From contig JAFRBK010000048.1 in NCBI GenBank assembly GCA_017404985.1, forward strand, positions 1 through 64,000: a stretch of DNA of 64,000 nucleotides, in the 5' to 3' direction. Shown here one piece after another: positions 25,333 to 33,890 of this stretch (position 1 is its first letter; every line of letters begins with the position of its first letter). The translations under genes and the position numbers were made by a program. The notes beneath the pieces were generated by a model. That model was not told the DNA's origin and did not search any database. It saw only the letters and a list, made by a program, of their open reading frames with translations. Source of the stretch: Clostridia bacterium. Lineage in GTDB: Bacteria; Bacillota; Clostridia; Christensenellales; Aristaeellaceae.

Positions 25333-26373
25333 ATGAAAGTTGTTTCGTTTTTGGTTGCTCTGGTTCTCTGCCTCATAGTTGCCGTATCGGCTCCCGCTGA
25401 AATCACCACCGACGAAGCCATTGAATTCCCGACATTCAGCTGCTCGGTTTCTCCCGGCTCCTACCTGATCCGGGGCAGCGAAACGGACAATTATCTGTTC
25501 ATTTGCTATCCGGAATACACGAGCGGCAATACAAATATATCCATCAACGCTTCCATGGATACGCTGGTCGATTACAATCCGGCATCCATGGACATCATCT
25601 CACGGGAAATGTTTGGAAACGAATTGCTCCGGCAAACCACTGAGCAGCTGGCCGGCTATGGCTTTACCGTTTCTGATGCAAAATATTCCTGGGGAAATCA
25701 GGTCGAAGTGGACGGCCAGGCCGGAATTCTTCTGAACCTCTCTATGAAAGTCGGAATAAACGGCACCACAGTGCAGAGCTGCAGCACTGCCTGCTTCGTT
25801 TGTGCCGGAAGTAACCGGTATAATTTCTGTGCCGGCGCTGAATCAGAAGAGCGCTGTATGGCACTGCTTCAGGATTTCATCCATTCTGTACAATGGAAAG
25901 GCATTTTACCCGGGGAAGCCGCTGCACCGACACCGGCGGTTGAGTCCGAAGTGCTCGGAAAAGCGGCGTTCGTCACCCTGATGGATGGGAAAATGACTCC
26001 CTCAACCATGCTGGACGAAGGCAGTGAAGGGATTCTGGCAGCCCTTTTCTTCCTGGAGCTGGAAAAGAATCCGGAAATAACAAAACGCATGAGTTTTCTG
26101 CTGGAGAATTACTCCGAAAGAAACATCTATGCCGGAATCGACCGGCAGAACCGGGCTTTCTCCGCCTTCCCGGAATTCAGGGGTGAAAACTACCTTGTCG
26201 TCGCGCGGGACGGCAATGACATCGTGAAGGTCGGCATGTTCGATCATAGCGGGTTGGAAACCTTTCTGAACGAAGCTGCTGCCAGCAAGCCGGTGAATTT
26301 CTATTTCTTCCTTGGCAGTTACCAGGGCCTGTGCCAGGGGATGGGGCTGGATCCGGCGCCATATAATTATTGA
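25333..26373 (+). CDS. Exported protein of unknown function
   Basis: A 346-residue protein with a signal peptide (MKVVSFLVALVLCLIVAVSA PAE). The mature part opens FSCSVSPGSYLIRGSETDNY and carries several cysteines in its middle (SCSTACFVCAG), possibly disulphide-linked. After a short Pro-rich hinge (about 195-202) a second region follows, from about residue 205 to the end. No family recognised. The first half has the same general layout as the exported proteins at 17596 and 24077, on the opposite strand. It has its own promoter and a strong terminator, so it is a single-gene unit. Confidence 0.7.
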   Translation: MKVVSFLVALVLCLIVAVSAPAEITTDEAIEFPTFSCSVSPGSYLIRGSETDNYLFICYPEYTSGNTNISINASMDTLVDYNPASMDIISREMFGNELLRQTTEQLAGYGFTVSDAKYSWGNQVEVDGQAGILLNLSMKVGINGTTVQSCSTACFVCAGSNRYNFCAGAESEERCMALLQDFIHSVQWKGILPGEAAAPTPAVESEVLGKAAFVTLMDGKMTPSTMLDEGSEGILAALFFLELEKNPEITKRMSFLLENYSERNIYAGIDRQNRAFSAFPEFRGENYLVVARDGNDIVKVGMFDHSGLETFLNEAAASKPVNFYFFLGSYQGLCQGMGLDPAPYNY

Positions 26374-26390
26374 TTTTCTATCCGCGTTTC

Positions 26391-26437
26391 AAAGGAACTG
26401 CCGTTTTCCCATAATGGGAAAGCGGCAGTTCCTTTAT
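26391..26437. terminator. Strong bidirectional terminator
   Basis: AGGAACTGCCG... pairs with ...CGGCAGTTCCT around an ATAA-type loop, with A-rich and T-rich flanks. It separates two convergent genes. Confidence 0.9.
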
Positions 26438-26490
26438 TCTGATGCTGTTTCTGTTTCCTGGGCAGAGGGACGAAAGCCATGTTCTGGCCC

Positions 26491-27264
26491 TTACAGGCGG
26501 CTCAGGTCAATCCACATCGCAGGGCGAATTCCGTCAGAGTCATTTGCGACATTGTGTCCGTTCAGGATGGATCCGTCCCCGTCCACAACTGCGGAATAAA
26601 TCTGCTGGTTTCCCGGAGAGCGAAGCCGCCAGCATACATTTCCGGTTCCCGAACTCTGCCAGGCGCCAAGTGCAAGCATATAGTCCGTCCCCCAGCATCC
26701 CCTAGCTTCATCGGTACTGAAATACTTGAGCGCTTCCGCATAGCTGAGCAGGAACACCCGATCCATGGTATCGCTGCCGCCGTTTGTCTTCCACTTTGAG
26801 CAGCACTGGTCCGGGCCGTTTCCGACTTGTGTTACCAGGATCGCGGCCTGCTCCGTTGTGCTGAAAGCATGCCGTACAAACTCTTCATTCAGCCATTTCC
26901 TCAGCGTGCATTTTTCCCAGGTAACCGGTTTCCTGCTGTCGTGATAGTTTCGGGCTTCCAGCGCCAGTTTGCTGATGACGAGCGCTCTCCCGTCCACGAT
27001 ATCGAGCACAATCCATTCGATGGGTTCCTGCCCGTTTCCGGAATGATTATCCTGCTCATATCGTCCGAATACAATGGTGTCACCGACTGCGATGGTTGTG
27101 CTCTGTCCCGCCATGTCTGACGGCCTCGGCGTCCCGTCTTTGGGACAGAAGTTATCATCGTTCAGCCGGCCGCAATTCGGGCAGTACCATCGTCCGTCCG
27201 CCGCAGCCCAGGTGCTTGTCACCAGAATAAGAACCGCCATCAGGATGCTAAATACCTTTTTCAT
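26491..27264 (-). CDS. Exported zinc-ribbon plus DUF6273 protein
   Basis: A 257-residue exported protein. The signal peptide (to about AAADG) is followed at once by a ribbon with Cys28, Cys31 and Cys40 and, at the fourth ligand place, an Asp (CPKDG). Then comes a DUF6273 domain: VFGRYEQDNHSGNGQEPIEW, IVLDIVDGRALVISKLALEA, CTLRKWLNEEFV, DRVFLLSYAEALKYF and CWRLRSPGN. The same domain forms the outside part of the kinases at 33891 and 46029. Its biochemical role is unknown; the fold resembles formylglycine/lectin-like sensor domains only by style. It follows the small gene at 27363 with a 98-base gap, so it may share the ECF-type promoter. Confidence 0.85.
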   Translation of the reverse strand: MKKVFSILMAVLILVTSTWAAADGRWYCPNCGRLNDDNFCPKDGTPRPSDMAGQSTTIAVGDTIVFGRYEQDNHSGNGQEPIEWIVLDIVDGRALVISKLALEARNYHDSRKPVTWEKCTLRKWLNEEFVRHAFSTTEQAAILVTQVGNGPDQCCSKWKTNGGSDTMDRVFLLSYAEALKYFSTDEARGCWGTDYMLALGAWQSSGTGNVCWRLRSPGNQQIYSAVVDGDGSILNGHNVANDSDGIRPAMWIDLSRL

Positions 27265-27362
27265 TTTCTTCCCCTTCCTCTCAATCAGATGATGCAGCTG
27301 TCAGCAGCCGCTCTGTGCTGTCGTTTTCTCTCCTGCTCCCTTTCAGGGTTCGCCCGGATGAT

Positions 27363-27752
27363 TTACTTTTTCGTAAACAGGATAGAGCCTTCTGCATTCT
27401 TCAGCGTGAAGCTGGCGGAACCGCGCCAGATGATTTCGTAGGTTTCTGTATTCCCGTCTTCGTCTGTCAGGATCAGCTGATTCCCTTTGATGGTGACTTT
27501 CACCGTCTGGGTGCTTGTACCCATATCAACGCTCACATTGCAGCGGCCGCTGCTGCCGTTCATATCATAAAAATCCAGTGTGATATACAACGGTTGATAA
27601 GTATTTTCCCCAATTTGCATTTCCGAGCAGCTCCATTTTCCCGTCAGCCTGTTCCCTTCGCTGCCTCCGGTCACCATGGTCACCAGCAGTACCACCGCAA
27701 CAAGCGCCACACCGGCAATCGCCATTTTCTTTGCTCCGAAACCTGTTTTCAT
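27363..27752 (-). CDS. Small membrane-anchored lipocalin-like protein, ECF target
   Basis: A 129-residue protein: basic start (MKTGFGAKK), one hydrophobic span (about 11-28, GVALVAVVLLVTMVTGG) and an outside beta domain with LTGKWSCSEMQIG at its start and GNQLILTDEDGNTETYEIIW near its end. This 'G-x-W ... strand ... L' pattern is that of lipocalin-like DUF domains in clostridial lipoproteins; ligand unknown. AGGAGGG precedes the ATG. An ECF-type promoter lies 39 bases upstream. It is probably an envelope-stress responsive protein. Confidence 0.7.
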   Translation of the reverse strand: MKTGFGAKKMAIAGVALVAVVLLVTMVTGGSEGNRLTGKWSCSEMQIGENTYQPLYITLDFYDMNGSSGRCNVSVDMGTSTQTVKVTIKGNQLILTDEDGNTETYEIIWRGSASFTLKNAEGSILFTKK

Positions 27753-27791
27753 TTTCTTTCCCTCCTGTTTTTTGTCCGTTCGGACTGTTTA

Positions 27792-27828
27792 CACCAGTAA
27801 TATTCCCCGGATGTTGAAAAGGTTACAG
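27792..27828 (-). promoter_or_regulatory. ECF-type promoter of the lipocalin-like gene
   Basis: Minus strand: CTGTAACCTTTT, 13 bases, ATATTACTGGTG. Both boxes are identical to those at 16192-16228. Confidence 0.7.
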
Positions 27829-27943
27829 GTTTGGAAAAAAGATATGCCAATTACACCAAAAAAATCCCCATTTCAGCAACAGCAACATTGCATTGTCGTT
27901 TTTCCGCATGTAAATAGAAAAAAGCACTTGGCAAAGAAAATCA

Positions 27944-27990
27944 AAGGGGCTGCCTAAATGATCCTGGAAGATCATAAGGGGCAGCCCCTT
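27944..27990 (-). terminator. Terminator after the WG-repeat gene
   Basis: Minus strand: AAGGGGCTGCC and GGCAGCCCCTT pair, with an inner ATGATC / GATCAT helix, followed by a T-rich stretch. Confidence 0.8.
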
Positions 27991-28010
27991 GTTCGTGTTG
28001 GAAACCTGAA

Positions 28011-29690
28011 TTATTTCAATTTGGTTCCGTCATCCGGGCAGAAGTTGGGCGCTTCGTTCGCCGGGAACTGCTTTCCGCAGGTCGGGCAGACGATGTCATC
28101 CGCGGGCTTGGCTTCACCGCACTCAGGGCAGAATTTGCTGGTAAGGCCGGTATGTCCGTTGGAGCAGGTCCAGGTACCGTCTGCGGCAGGCTGTTCATCC
28201 GTAGTGCCTTCGGTGCCGTCCGCGGCAGGATGCTCTTCCGTAGTGCCTTCGGTGTTATTCGCAGTCGGTGGTCCTATCACAGTGTCTTCGGTGCCGTCCG
28301 TAGCCGGCTGTCCTTCCGCGGCGCCTTCATTTCCGCCTTCCTGAGCCGGAGCGGTGATGGCATCATTATGCGAGAAAGAATAGATGCGGTACTCATTTCT
28401 GTCGAGGCGATGGACAGCCACCGTCGCATCCCTGTTGTAAGAAATGCTGTTGACATCCGTGTATGGGATCAGAACCTCGCCGGACATATCGATCAGGCTG
28501 CGTTCTCCCTTTTCATTCTCCGCAATAAACGCCCGGGAATTGTAGTTGGTGTCCACATTCTTGAAGTGCTCAGGAAGCTCGCCGATCATGCCACTCAGGA
28601 CAATCACGCTGCCGTCCAGGTCATTGATCGTAGCGATCGGGCCGTATTTGTGGACGATGTCGTCAGAATACTTGAACTCGCTGGTCACGTTTCCATTGGC
28701 ATCTACATAGCCGAATTTTCCGTCCTTCTTTGCTTCAGCAACACCGTAATGTGAAAGATTTCCGTTGATATCGTTGATTTCTTCGTACTCCAGCGGAATA
28801 ACTTCCTGGCCGTTCTTATTAATCACACCATACTTGGAATCCTTGCGAACCACGGCATAATCTCCGTTGAAATCGCGGACGGTATCATAGTTCTGCTGTG
28901 CCTTGAAAAGTTCCTCACCCTGCAGGTTCCGGAAGGATTCGTTCTCGTACGCAATGGATTTATCCACCTCGTCCGCAGTCAGGGTGCAGCTGGCGACAAA
29001 CGCCTCCTGGCCGGTTCCGTTGTGGGTATAATGCGTAACCCTGTCTTTGTAATTCGTGGTGTATTCTCCGCTGTATTCCGCCTGATAAGGGGACTCAATC
29101 AAACCGCTGTTGTAGAATTTTCTGGTTCTGTCCTGGGATGTCACGGTAATATAATCGCCGTATGCGGTAACATTGCCGTTGAAATTGGTCCTCTCCAGCG
29201 TTCCGGCCAGCTGTCCGCGGTAATAGAAGTCCACATTGTCAATGCGGAAGAAGGATTTCTCCCCGGTGCTCCAGTCCGAATATGTATAATCTTTGTCATC
29301 CGCGGAGGAAGGCGTCAGCTTCACGCCGTAAGCCCAGCGGTCGGAAACAAGGCTGACGTCCGCATATTCCGCGGGCACAACCACATTCCCCTGGTCGTCG
29401 ATGATGCCTTCGCGATGAACGCCGTCCTCAGAATCCACTTCCACCTTGAAGAAAGGATAGTCGCTGATGCTGGAGATGCTGCGGTACAATTCATCTGTCA
29501 GCTTTGTTCCGTCCGGCTTGATCAGGCAGTAGTAGTCCGATTTTGCAAACCTGCATCCCAGCGTTTCGCTGTTTCGGTTCACAACCACATCCCTGGCTTC
29601 CAGGTCAATATAGCTGCTTTCTCCCATCGCACTGGCTGTTGCAAGCACCAGAAGCAGTGCGGCCAGAATTGCGGTAAAGCGTTTGATCAT
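28011..29690 (-). CDS. Exported WG-repeat protein with C-terminal zinc ribbons
   Basis: A 559-residue exported protein. The start at 29690 opens a signal peptide (MIKRFTAILAALLLVLATASA); the longer frame to 29717 has no ribosome site. The body holds WG-type repeats, each a short beta unit: REGIIDDQGNVVVPAEY, KYGVINKNGQEVIPLEYEEI, KFGYVDANGNVTSEFKY. A Thr/Glu/Ala-rich linker with several near-identical 'P(A/T)ADGTEGTT' units follows. The end has two ribbon modules: SNGHTG with CPEC, and CPTC with a final CPDDGTKL in which Asp replaces the fourth Cys. Zinc ribbons outside the cell are unusual. It may bind a wall or protein ligand; function unknown. Confidence 0.8.
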   Translation of the reverse strand: MIKRFTAILAALLLVLATASAMGESSYIDLEARDVVVNRNSETLGCRFAKSDYYCLIKPDGTKLTDELYRSISSISDYPFFKVEVDSEDGVHREGIIDDQGNVVVPAEYADVSLVSDRWAYGVKLTPSSADDKDYTYSDWSTGEKSFFRIDNVDFYYRGQLAGTLERTNFNGNVTAYGDYITVTSQDRTRKFYNSGLIESPYQAEYSGEYTTNYKDRVTHYTHNGTGQEAFVASCTLTADEVDKSIAYENESFRNLQGEELFKAQQNYDTVRDFNGDYAVVRKDSKYGVINKNGQEVIPLEYEEINDINGNLSHYGVAEAKKDGKFGYVDANGNVTSEFKYSDDIVHKYGPIATINDLDGSVIVLSGMIGELPEHFKNVDTNYNSRAFIAENEKGERSLIDMSGEVLIPYTDVNSISYNRDATVAVHRLDRNEYRIYSFSHNDAITAPAQEGGNEGAAEGQPATDGTEDTVIGPPTANNTEGTTEEHPAADGTEGTTDEQPAADGTWTCSNGHTGLTSKFCPECGEAKPADDIVCPTCGKQFPANEAPNFCPDDGTKLK

Positions 29691-29789
29691 TGTTTCATCT
29701 CTCCTTTTTCTTTTCATTTTCGGTACGATAAAGTAAGCCCAAAACCGGTATTATCATAGCACTGTTTCCCAAACAATTCAAGGAAAACG

Positions 29790-30060
29790 CCTGGGCTAAA
29801 GCCGGGGGAGACCGGCCGGCAACCGGTGATGCTGCCGGAAATCCCCCGCAGTTTGTCATGGCAGTTGGTGAAATACGATAACGCGCATGTAAAACCATCT
29901 TCCTGTTCCTCCAGACAGATCATTTCGACCGTTTCATCTGTAAGACGCGGTTTGAGCTTGATAAGTTCCGTATGTTTTCATTCATTCAACAACAGGCGTT
30001 TTTCATTATCTGCTGCAAATTGGAGCACTGAAAAATGCTTTCCGGTTGTCCTTCCTTCAT
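29790..30060. other. Intergenic stretch with GC-rich fold, little else
   Basis: The gap between the WG-repeat gene and the next promoter holds a GC-rich palindromic segment (about 29795-29855: GGGGGA...TCCCCC closing inner CCGG stems) and a possible broken gene on the minus strand (29830-29985). No clear riboswitch class fits. Confidence 0.4.
29830..29985 (-). pseudogene. Possible frameshifted gene remnant
   Basis: The minus strand starts ATG at 29985 (MNENIRN) and, after a one-base shift, continues LIKLKPRLTDETVEMICLEE then QEDGFTCALSYFTNCHDKL before losing protein character in a GC-rich palindrome. The residue mix looks like real coding sequence, but no family is recognised and no ribosome site is seen. 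Confidence 0.25.
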
Positions 30061-30062
30061 GG

Positions 30063-30068
30063 TATAAT
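30063..30068 (+). promoter_or_regulatory. Extended -10 promoter of the SH3-domain gene
   Basis: TGG followed by TATAAT; the -35 region is weak (TTCCGG). A 12-base direct repeat, TTTCCGGTTGTC, lies before and after the -10 box about 39 bases apart. Confidence 0.5.
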
Positions 30069-30141
30069 ACCGCTGGAGGCAACCCGTTTTCCGGTTGTCA
30101 GGGCCGGAAAAAAGCGAAAGAAAGGCAAGGGATCATTTTTC

Positions 30142-30228
30142 ATGACAGCAGCCTTGTTTGTCTGTCCGAAATGCGGCGAAGAACTCGAACGGCACTGTCT
30201 GAACATCCTTCAGGAAATGAAAAAATGA
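30142..30228 (+). CDS. 28-codon leader frame with a ribbon-like motif
   Basis: MTAALFVCPKCGEELERHCL then NILQEMKK. It overlaps the ATG-ATG of the SH3 gene (its TGA is at 30226-30228), so ribosomes ending here would sit on the next start. CPKCGEELERHC resembles half a zinc ribbon. The ribosome site is weak. It could be a coupling leader peptide or chance. Confidence 0.3.
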   Translation: MTAALFVCPKCGEELERHCLNILQEMKK

Positions 30229-32678
30229 TGAAGAAAGCCCTGTTTATCCTGTCTGTCATCGTGCTGATGCTGCTGGCCTCAGCCGCTTTTGCCGATCCGG
30301 CGCGTTTCCTGAAAAATGACAGAAATTCAGCTTACCATGCCGGGCACCTGCTGGAGCATATCGGATCAGGCAACTGTAAAGTATCAGGCAACTATATCAA
30401 GGTCCGCCCCTCCCCCGGATCAAACAGTGTATTGGGCCACGTTGAGCAGTCGGACGCCTTTACACTGGATGCCGTTGACGGAAACTGGGCGCAGATTACG
30501 GTGGTTTATGCCGCAAAAGGCAGCCCGGATTCACGGGTCGGATTGTCCGGCTGGGTAAACGCTGACTATGTGGAATGTCCCTGCTCACGGGATGAATATT
30601 ATGATGGGCCGGCGCATACAACCTATTCCCGGGCAGTCATTTCCCAGGATCCGGTTAATCTGCGGGAGCTTCCGACGAAAACCTCCACCAAAATGGCTGT
30701 CCTTCACATCGGTGAATCAGTGGATGTTCTCAGCGAATACACCGGCAAGGACAAGCGTATCTGGTATCGGGTGAGGTATGGCCGGCAAATGGGCTTTGTC
30801 CGGGAGGATATGGTGGAAATCACAGAATCAAACCTGCCCGAGTTTTCTTCTGAAAGAAGCGCGAATGAAGCCAATGCCGACGGGGAAAACGGCCCGGCAT
30901 CACCGCCGGATACGGCATCTGCTTCACCGGAGTTTACCGGAGAGCCTGGATCCTGGCAGCAGGTATACCATGACTTTCTTCTCGGAAAACAGTACCGGAT
31001 CAGACAGGATCCTGACGACAGCGAGATCTGGTATGACCTGTTCGGCCAGGCCTATTATGTCGGCCAATACGGCATAATCTCTTTCGGACTTTGGGATATG
31101 GACGGAAACGGAATTCCGGAACTGGTCTCAAACAATGGTTATCCGGATGGCGGATGGTCTGCCGCACATATTTACACCAGCATGAACGGGCTGCTTGTTT
31201 ATCTGGGTTCGCTGGGCAACCGTGCCGGAGGTCCATACGTTGTCGCAGATGCCAATTACCCCGGCATTGTGACTGCCAGCGGAAATATGGGAATTTTCGG
31301 TACAGAATATACTGAGCTTCGGAACGGAGAGCTGTATTCCGTAAACGTCTATACCGAAAGCTATATTGACCCCAATGACGAATACTCCGATCTGGAAACG
31401 CCTATCATCACCATTGACACATCCGATACCCGCCTTTTCGAAGCCATCAGAAACGGCAGCAGGGATGCTGCGTGGTATACAGAACCGGATATTTCGGAAA
31501 GCACCTGGCCCGCATTTGTTGAATCAGCAACCAGGGTGCAAACAGAAAAACCTGCCGCTCCGGTGGAAGAGGCGGGTCGCACAACCTCCTCCGTGGTTCT
31601 TACAAACCGGGAGAGCTGGCTGAATGCCTCCATGAACAACAGCACGGTTTTTCATGATGTACTGCTCGATACCGCCGTTTATCGGGGAAGCTGGCAGGAA
31701 ACCTATCTGGAAATCCTGCGGAAAAACGAAAAGCTGATCCGCCACCATATCAACAGCTCAAAACCTGCTGCTGAATACCGGGAAGGCGCTGACTTCTTTA
31801 TCATGTTCTGCGACCTGACACGCGATAGCATTCCGGAAATGCTGTTTATCATGTCGGTCGACACAGATGACAGCGATGCTGCTATCGGTGACCTGTACAT
31901 CTATTCCGGCGATGGTTCAGAAACCCGGTGTGTGCTCAGCATTCCGGAAGTATATTCTCCGGTCTCTGACGGCGAAGATTATTCCCTGTTTATCGAGCCG
32001 GACCGGCCCGCTGTTCTCTGCATCTCCTACTATGACGGCGGTTCATGGCTGGTCGAGTATGATACAGCCAATCTTTTTCAGCGCGGTTCAACCTGGCGCG
32101 GGACATACATCATAGATGATGATATCAATATCGCCGATTACTATCTGAACGGAAACCGTATTCCGGAATCCGAATGGAAAGCACAGGCTTCCAGGGAAAA
32201 ATCGAATGCGATCCATATGCTGGCCAGCATCAACCTGAAAGCCCGAGAAACCGGAATGGATTATGATGCAGCCATTCGGTATTTGTCCGGTGCTTCCGAT
32301 GGACAACAGAACCAACCGAATCAGCCAACACAGCCGGATGCGCAGAACCAGCCAGACCAGCCAGTTCAGTCCGCTCAGCAAAATCAGCCAGCTCAACAGA
32401 CGCAGCAGAATCAACCGACTCAGCAAAATCGGTCCGGCTCTGTTTCGGCGGTCAGCTATCCCTGCAAAGCAGCCACAGCAAAACCCAATGTGAACATCAG
32501 GAAGAAACCCAATAAAAACAGCCAGCTGGTAACAAAAATCCAGACCCAGGGAATCATCGTAACCGTCCTTTCTGATACACAGGACAAGGCCGGTACCCTC
32601 TGGTACTGTATCCGCACAGATGATGGAAAAGCCGGATATGTGCGGGATGATATGCTGAAGCTGATTCCGAATTCATAA
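30225..32678 (+). CDS. Large exported SH3-domain protein
   Basis: An 817-residue exported protein. The signal peptide ends near AAFADPARFL. The next 190 residues hold two SH3-like modules (GNYIKVRPSPGSNSVLG and PVNLRELPTKTSTKMAVLHI), shared with the convergent paralogue at 32679. The middle (about 230-680) contains two related regions with WQQVYHDFLLGKQYR / WQETYLEILRKNEK and GLWDMDGNGIPELVSNN / FCDLTRDSIPEMLFIMS; the first holds DMDGNGIPE, a calcium-loop-like motif seen in many secreted proteins. A Gln/Asn/Pro linker leads to a C-terminal SH3 domain (NVNIRKKPNKNSQLV) like those ending the kinases. Likely a wall-associated protein. Confidence 0.82.
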   Translation: MMKKALFILSVIVLMLLASAAFADPARFLKNDRNSAYHAGHLLEHIGSGNCKVSGNYIKVRPSPGSNSVLGHVEQSDAFTLDAVDGNWAQITVVYAAKGSPDSRVGLSGWVNADYVECPCSRDEYYDGPAHTTYSRAVISQDPVNLRELPTKTSTKMAVLHIGESVDVLSEYTGKDKRIWYRVRYGRQMGFVREDMVEITESNLPEFSSERSANEANADGENGPASPPDTASASPEFTGEPGSWQQVYHDFLLGKQYRIRQDPDDSEIWYDLFGQAYYVGQYGIISFGLWDMDGNGIPELVSNNGYPDGGWSAAHIYTSMNGLLVYLGSLGNRAGGPYVVADANYPGIVTASGNMGIFGTEYTELRNGELYSVNVYTESYIDPNDEYSDLETPIITIDTSDTRLFEAIRNGSRDAAWYTEPDISESTWPAFVESATRVQTEKPAAPVEEAGRTTSSVVLTNRESWLNASMNNSTVFHDVLLDTAVYRGSWQETYLEILRKNEKLIRHHINSSKPAAEYREGADFFIMFCDLTRDSIPEMLFIMSVDTDDSDAAIGDLYIYSGDGSETRCVLSIPEVYSPVSDGEDYSLFIEPDRPAVLCISYYDGGSWLVEYDTANLFQRGSTWRGTYIIDDDINIADYYLNGNRIPESEWKAQASREKSNAIHMLASINLKARETGMDYDAAIRYLSGASDGQQNQPNQPTQPDAQNQPDQPVQSAQQNQPAQQTQQNQPTQQNRSGSVSAVSYPCKAATAKPNVNIRKKPNKNSQLVTKIQTQGIIVTVLSDTQDKAGTLWYCIRTDDGKAGYVRDDMLKLIPNS

Positions 32679-33815
32679 TCACCGATCGCTGACTGCAAGC
32701 TCCCACAGGAAAGTGACCGTGATCTTCCCCGTCAGGATCATGCTTGGCGGCAGCACCTCGGAGATGGAAATACTGCAGCTGGTCTCTCCGGGTTCTGTCA
32801 GCGTATTCCACTCGCTCCCCCCGGTGTATTCATATGACGGTTCCCCGTAAGCGGCAGCCAGCAGGTTCCGCAAGGTATCATAAAGCGTGCCTGTTCTGTT
32901 TTCAGCAAAACCGGAATCCTGGAATACATGCCTGAGCCGGACCTGGCTGGGATACAATACCTGCAACACTGAGTAATCAGTTTGCAGCCCACTGATATTC
33001 ATCGCTTTGAATTTCTGTTCATAACCATGCTCTGAAACCGGGCTGCCGTCCTTCACAAAGCCCAAAGTCTCCAAAGCTGCAGCCAGTTCCGCACCGCTCA
33101 TTCCTTCCCGGAATGACGGAAGGGACATCAGTTCCGCAGATGCGGCCGCTGCGGGAATGGCAGGCGTTGCTGTCGCCGATTCAGTCTTCGGACGAATAAA
33201 ATCTTCCGCAACTTTTGTATCAATCAGATCCAGCATATCGCTTCTGATAAAACCCATCTTCACGCCATAGCGGACCCGGTACCAGGTATAGCTTCCAACC
33301 GGATATTTGCTGATGACTTCAACCATGTCCCCCTTAGCCAGGCGGGCCAGGGTTGTGGAAGTCTTGGAAGGGTCCTCCCTCAGGTGCGTATCCCCGGCTT
33401 TGGCCATGGCAATATAATAATATGTCCGGGCAGGGCCGTCATAGTATTCTGCAGAGAGGCACGGGCACTCCACATAGTCCGCGTCCACCCATCCGGAAAG
33501 GCCGGTATGTGAATCCGGGCTGGTTTGCGCCGCATAGAGAACTGTAATTTTTGCCCAGTTTCCATCAATGGCCTCCAGAACGAAGGAATCCGACTGTTCC
33601 AGATGACCATGGACCCTTTCAGAGCCCGCCGCATCCCTGACCTTGATATAATTCCCGGATACCTTGCAGTTTTTGGATCCGACATGTTCCAGAAGATGCT
33701 GCGCATGGTATGCCGAATTGTGGTCATCTTTCAGGAAGCGCGCCGGGTCGGCGAAGGCTGTGATACACCACAGCACGCAGAACGCCAGCATCCAGCAAAA
33801 TGCTTTTCTCTTCAT
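32679..33815 (-). CDS. Exported SH3-domain protein, last gene of the T7SS/kinase cassette
   Basis: A 378-residue exported protein. The start at 33815 (AGGGGA upstream) opens the signal peptide MKRKAFCWMLAFCVLWCITA. The mature protein begins DPARFLKDDHNSAYHAQHLL and its first 190 residues are clearly homologous to the convergent gene at 30225, including ECPC and YDGPA motifs and two SH3-like modules (YIKVRDAAGSERVHG, THLREDPSKTSTTLA). The last 130 residues form a separate unknown domain (MSLPSFREGMSGAELAAALE). The stop codons of the two paralogues are directly adjacent (32676-32678 and 32679-32681). A 75-base gap to the kinase upstream suggests co-transcription. Confidence 0.8.
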   Translation of the reverse strand: MKRKAFCWMLAFCVLWCITAFADPARFLKDDHNSAYHAQHLLEHVGSKNCKVSGNYIKVRDAAGSERVHGHLEQSDSFVLEAIDGNWAKITVLYAAQTSPDSHTGLSGWVDADYVECPCLSAEYYDGPARTYYYIAMAKAGDTHLREDPSKTSTTLARLAKGDMVEVISKYPVGSYTWYRVRYGVKMGFIRSDMLDLIDTKVAEDFIRPKTESATATPAIPAAAASAELMSLPSFREGMSGAELAAALETLGFVKDGSPVSEHGYEQKFKAMNISGLQTDYSVLQVLYPSQVRLRHVFQDSGFAENRTGTLYDTLRNLLAAAYGEPSYEYTGGSEWNTLTEPGETSCSISISEVLPPSMILTGKITVTFLWELAVSDR

Positions 33816-33890
33816 ACGTTTTTCCCCTTTTTTCAAGCCGCTGCTGATCAAACAAGGCAGTTTCGCCTCTCTCATTTCATCAGGCAAGCC

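Noticed and set aside
29790-29860. Cobalamin riboswitch
   Set aside because: Pieces such as CCGGTGATGC look similar, but the conserved core order is not met and no B12 gene follows.
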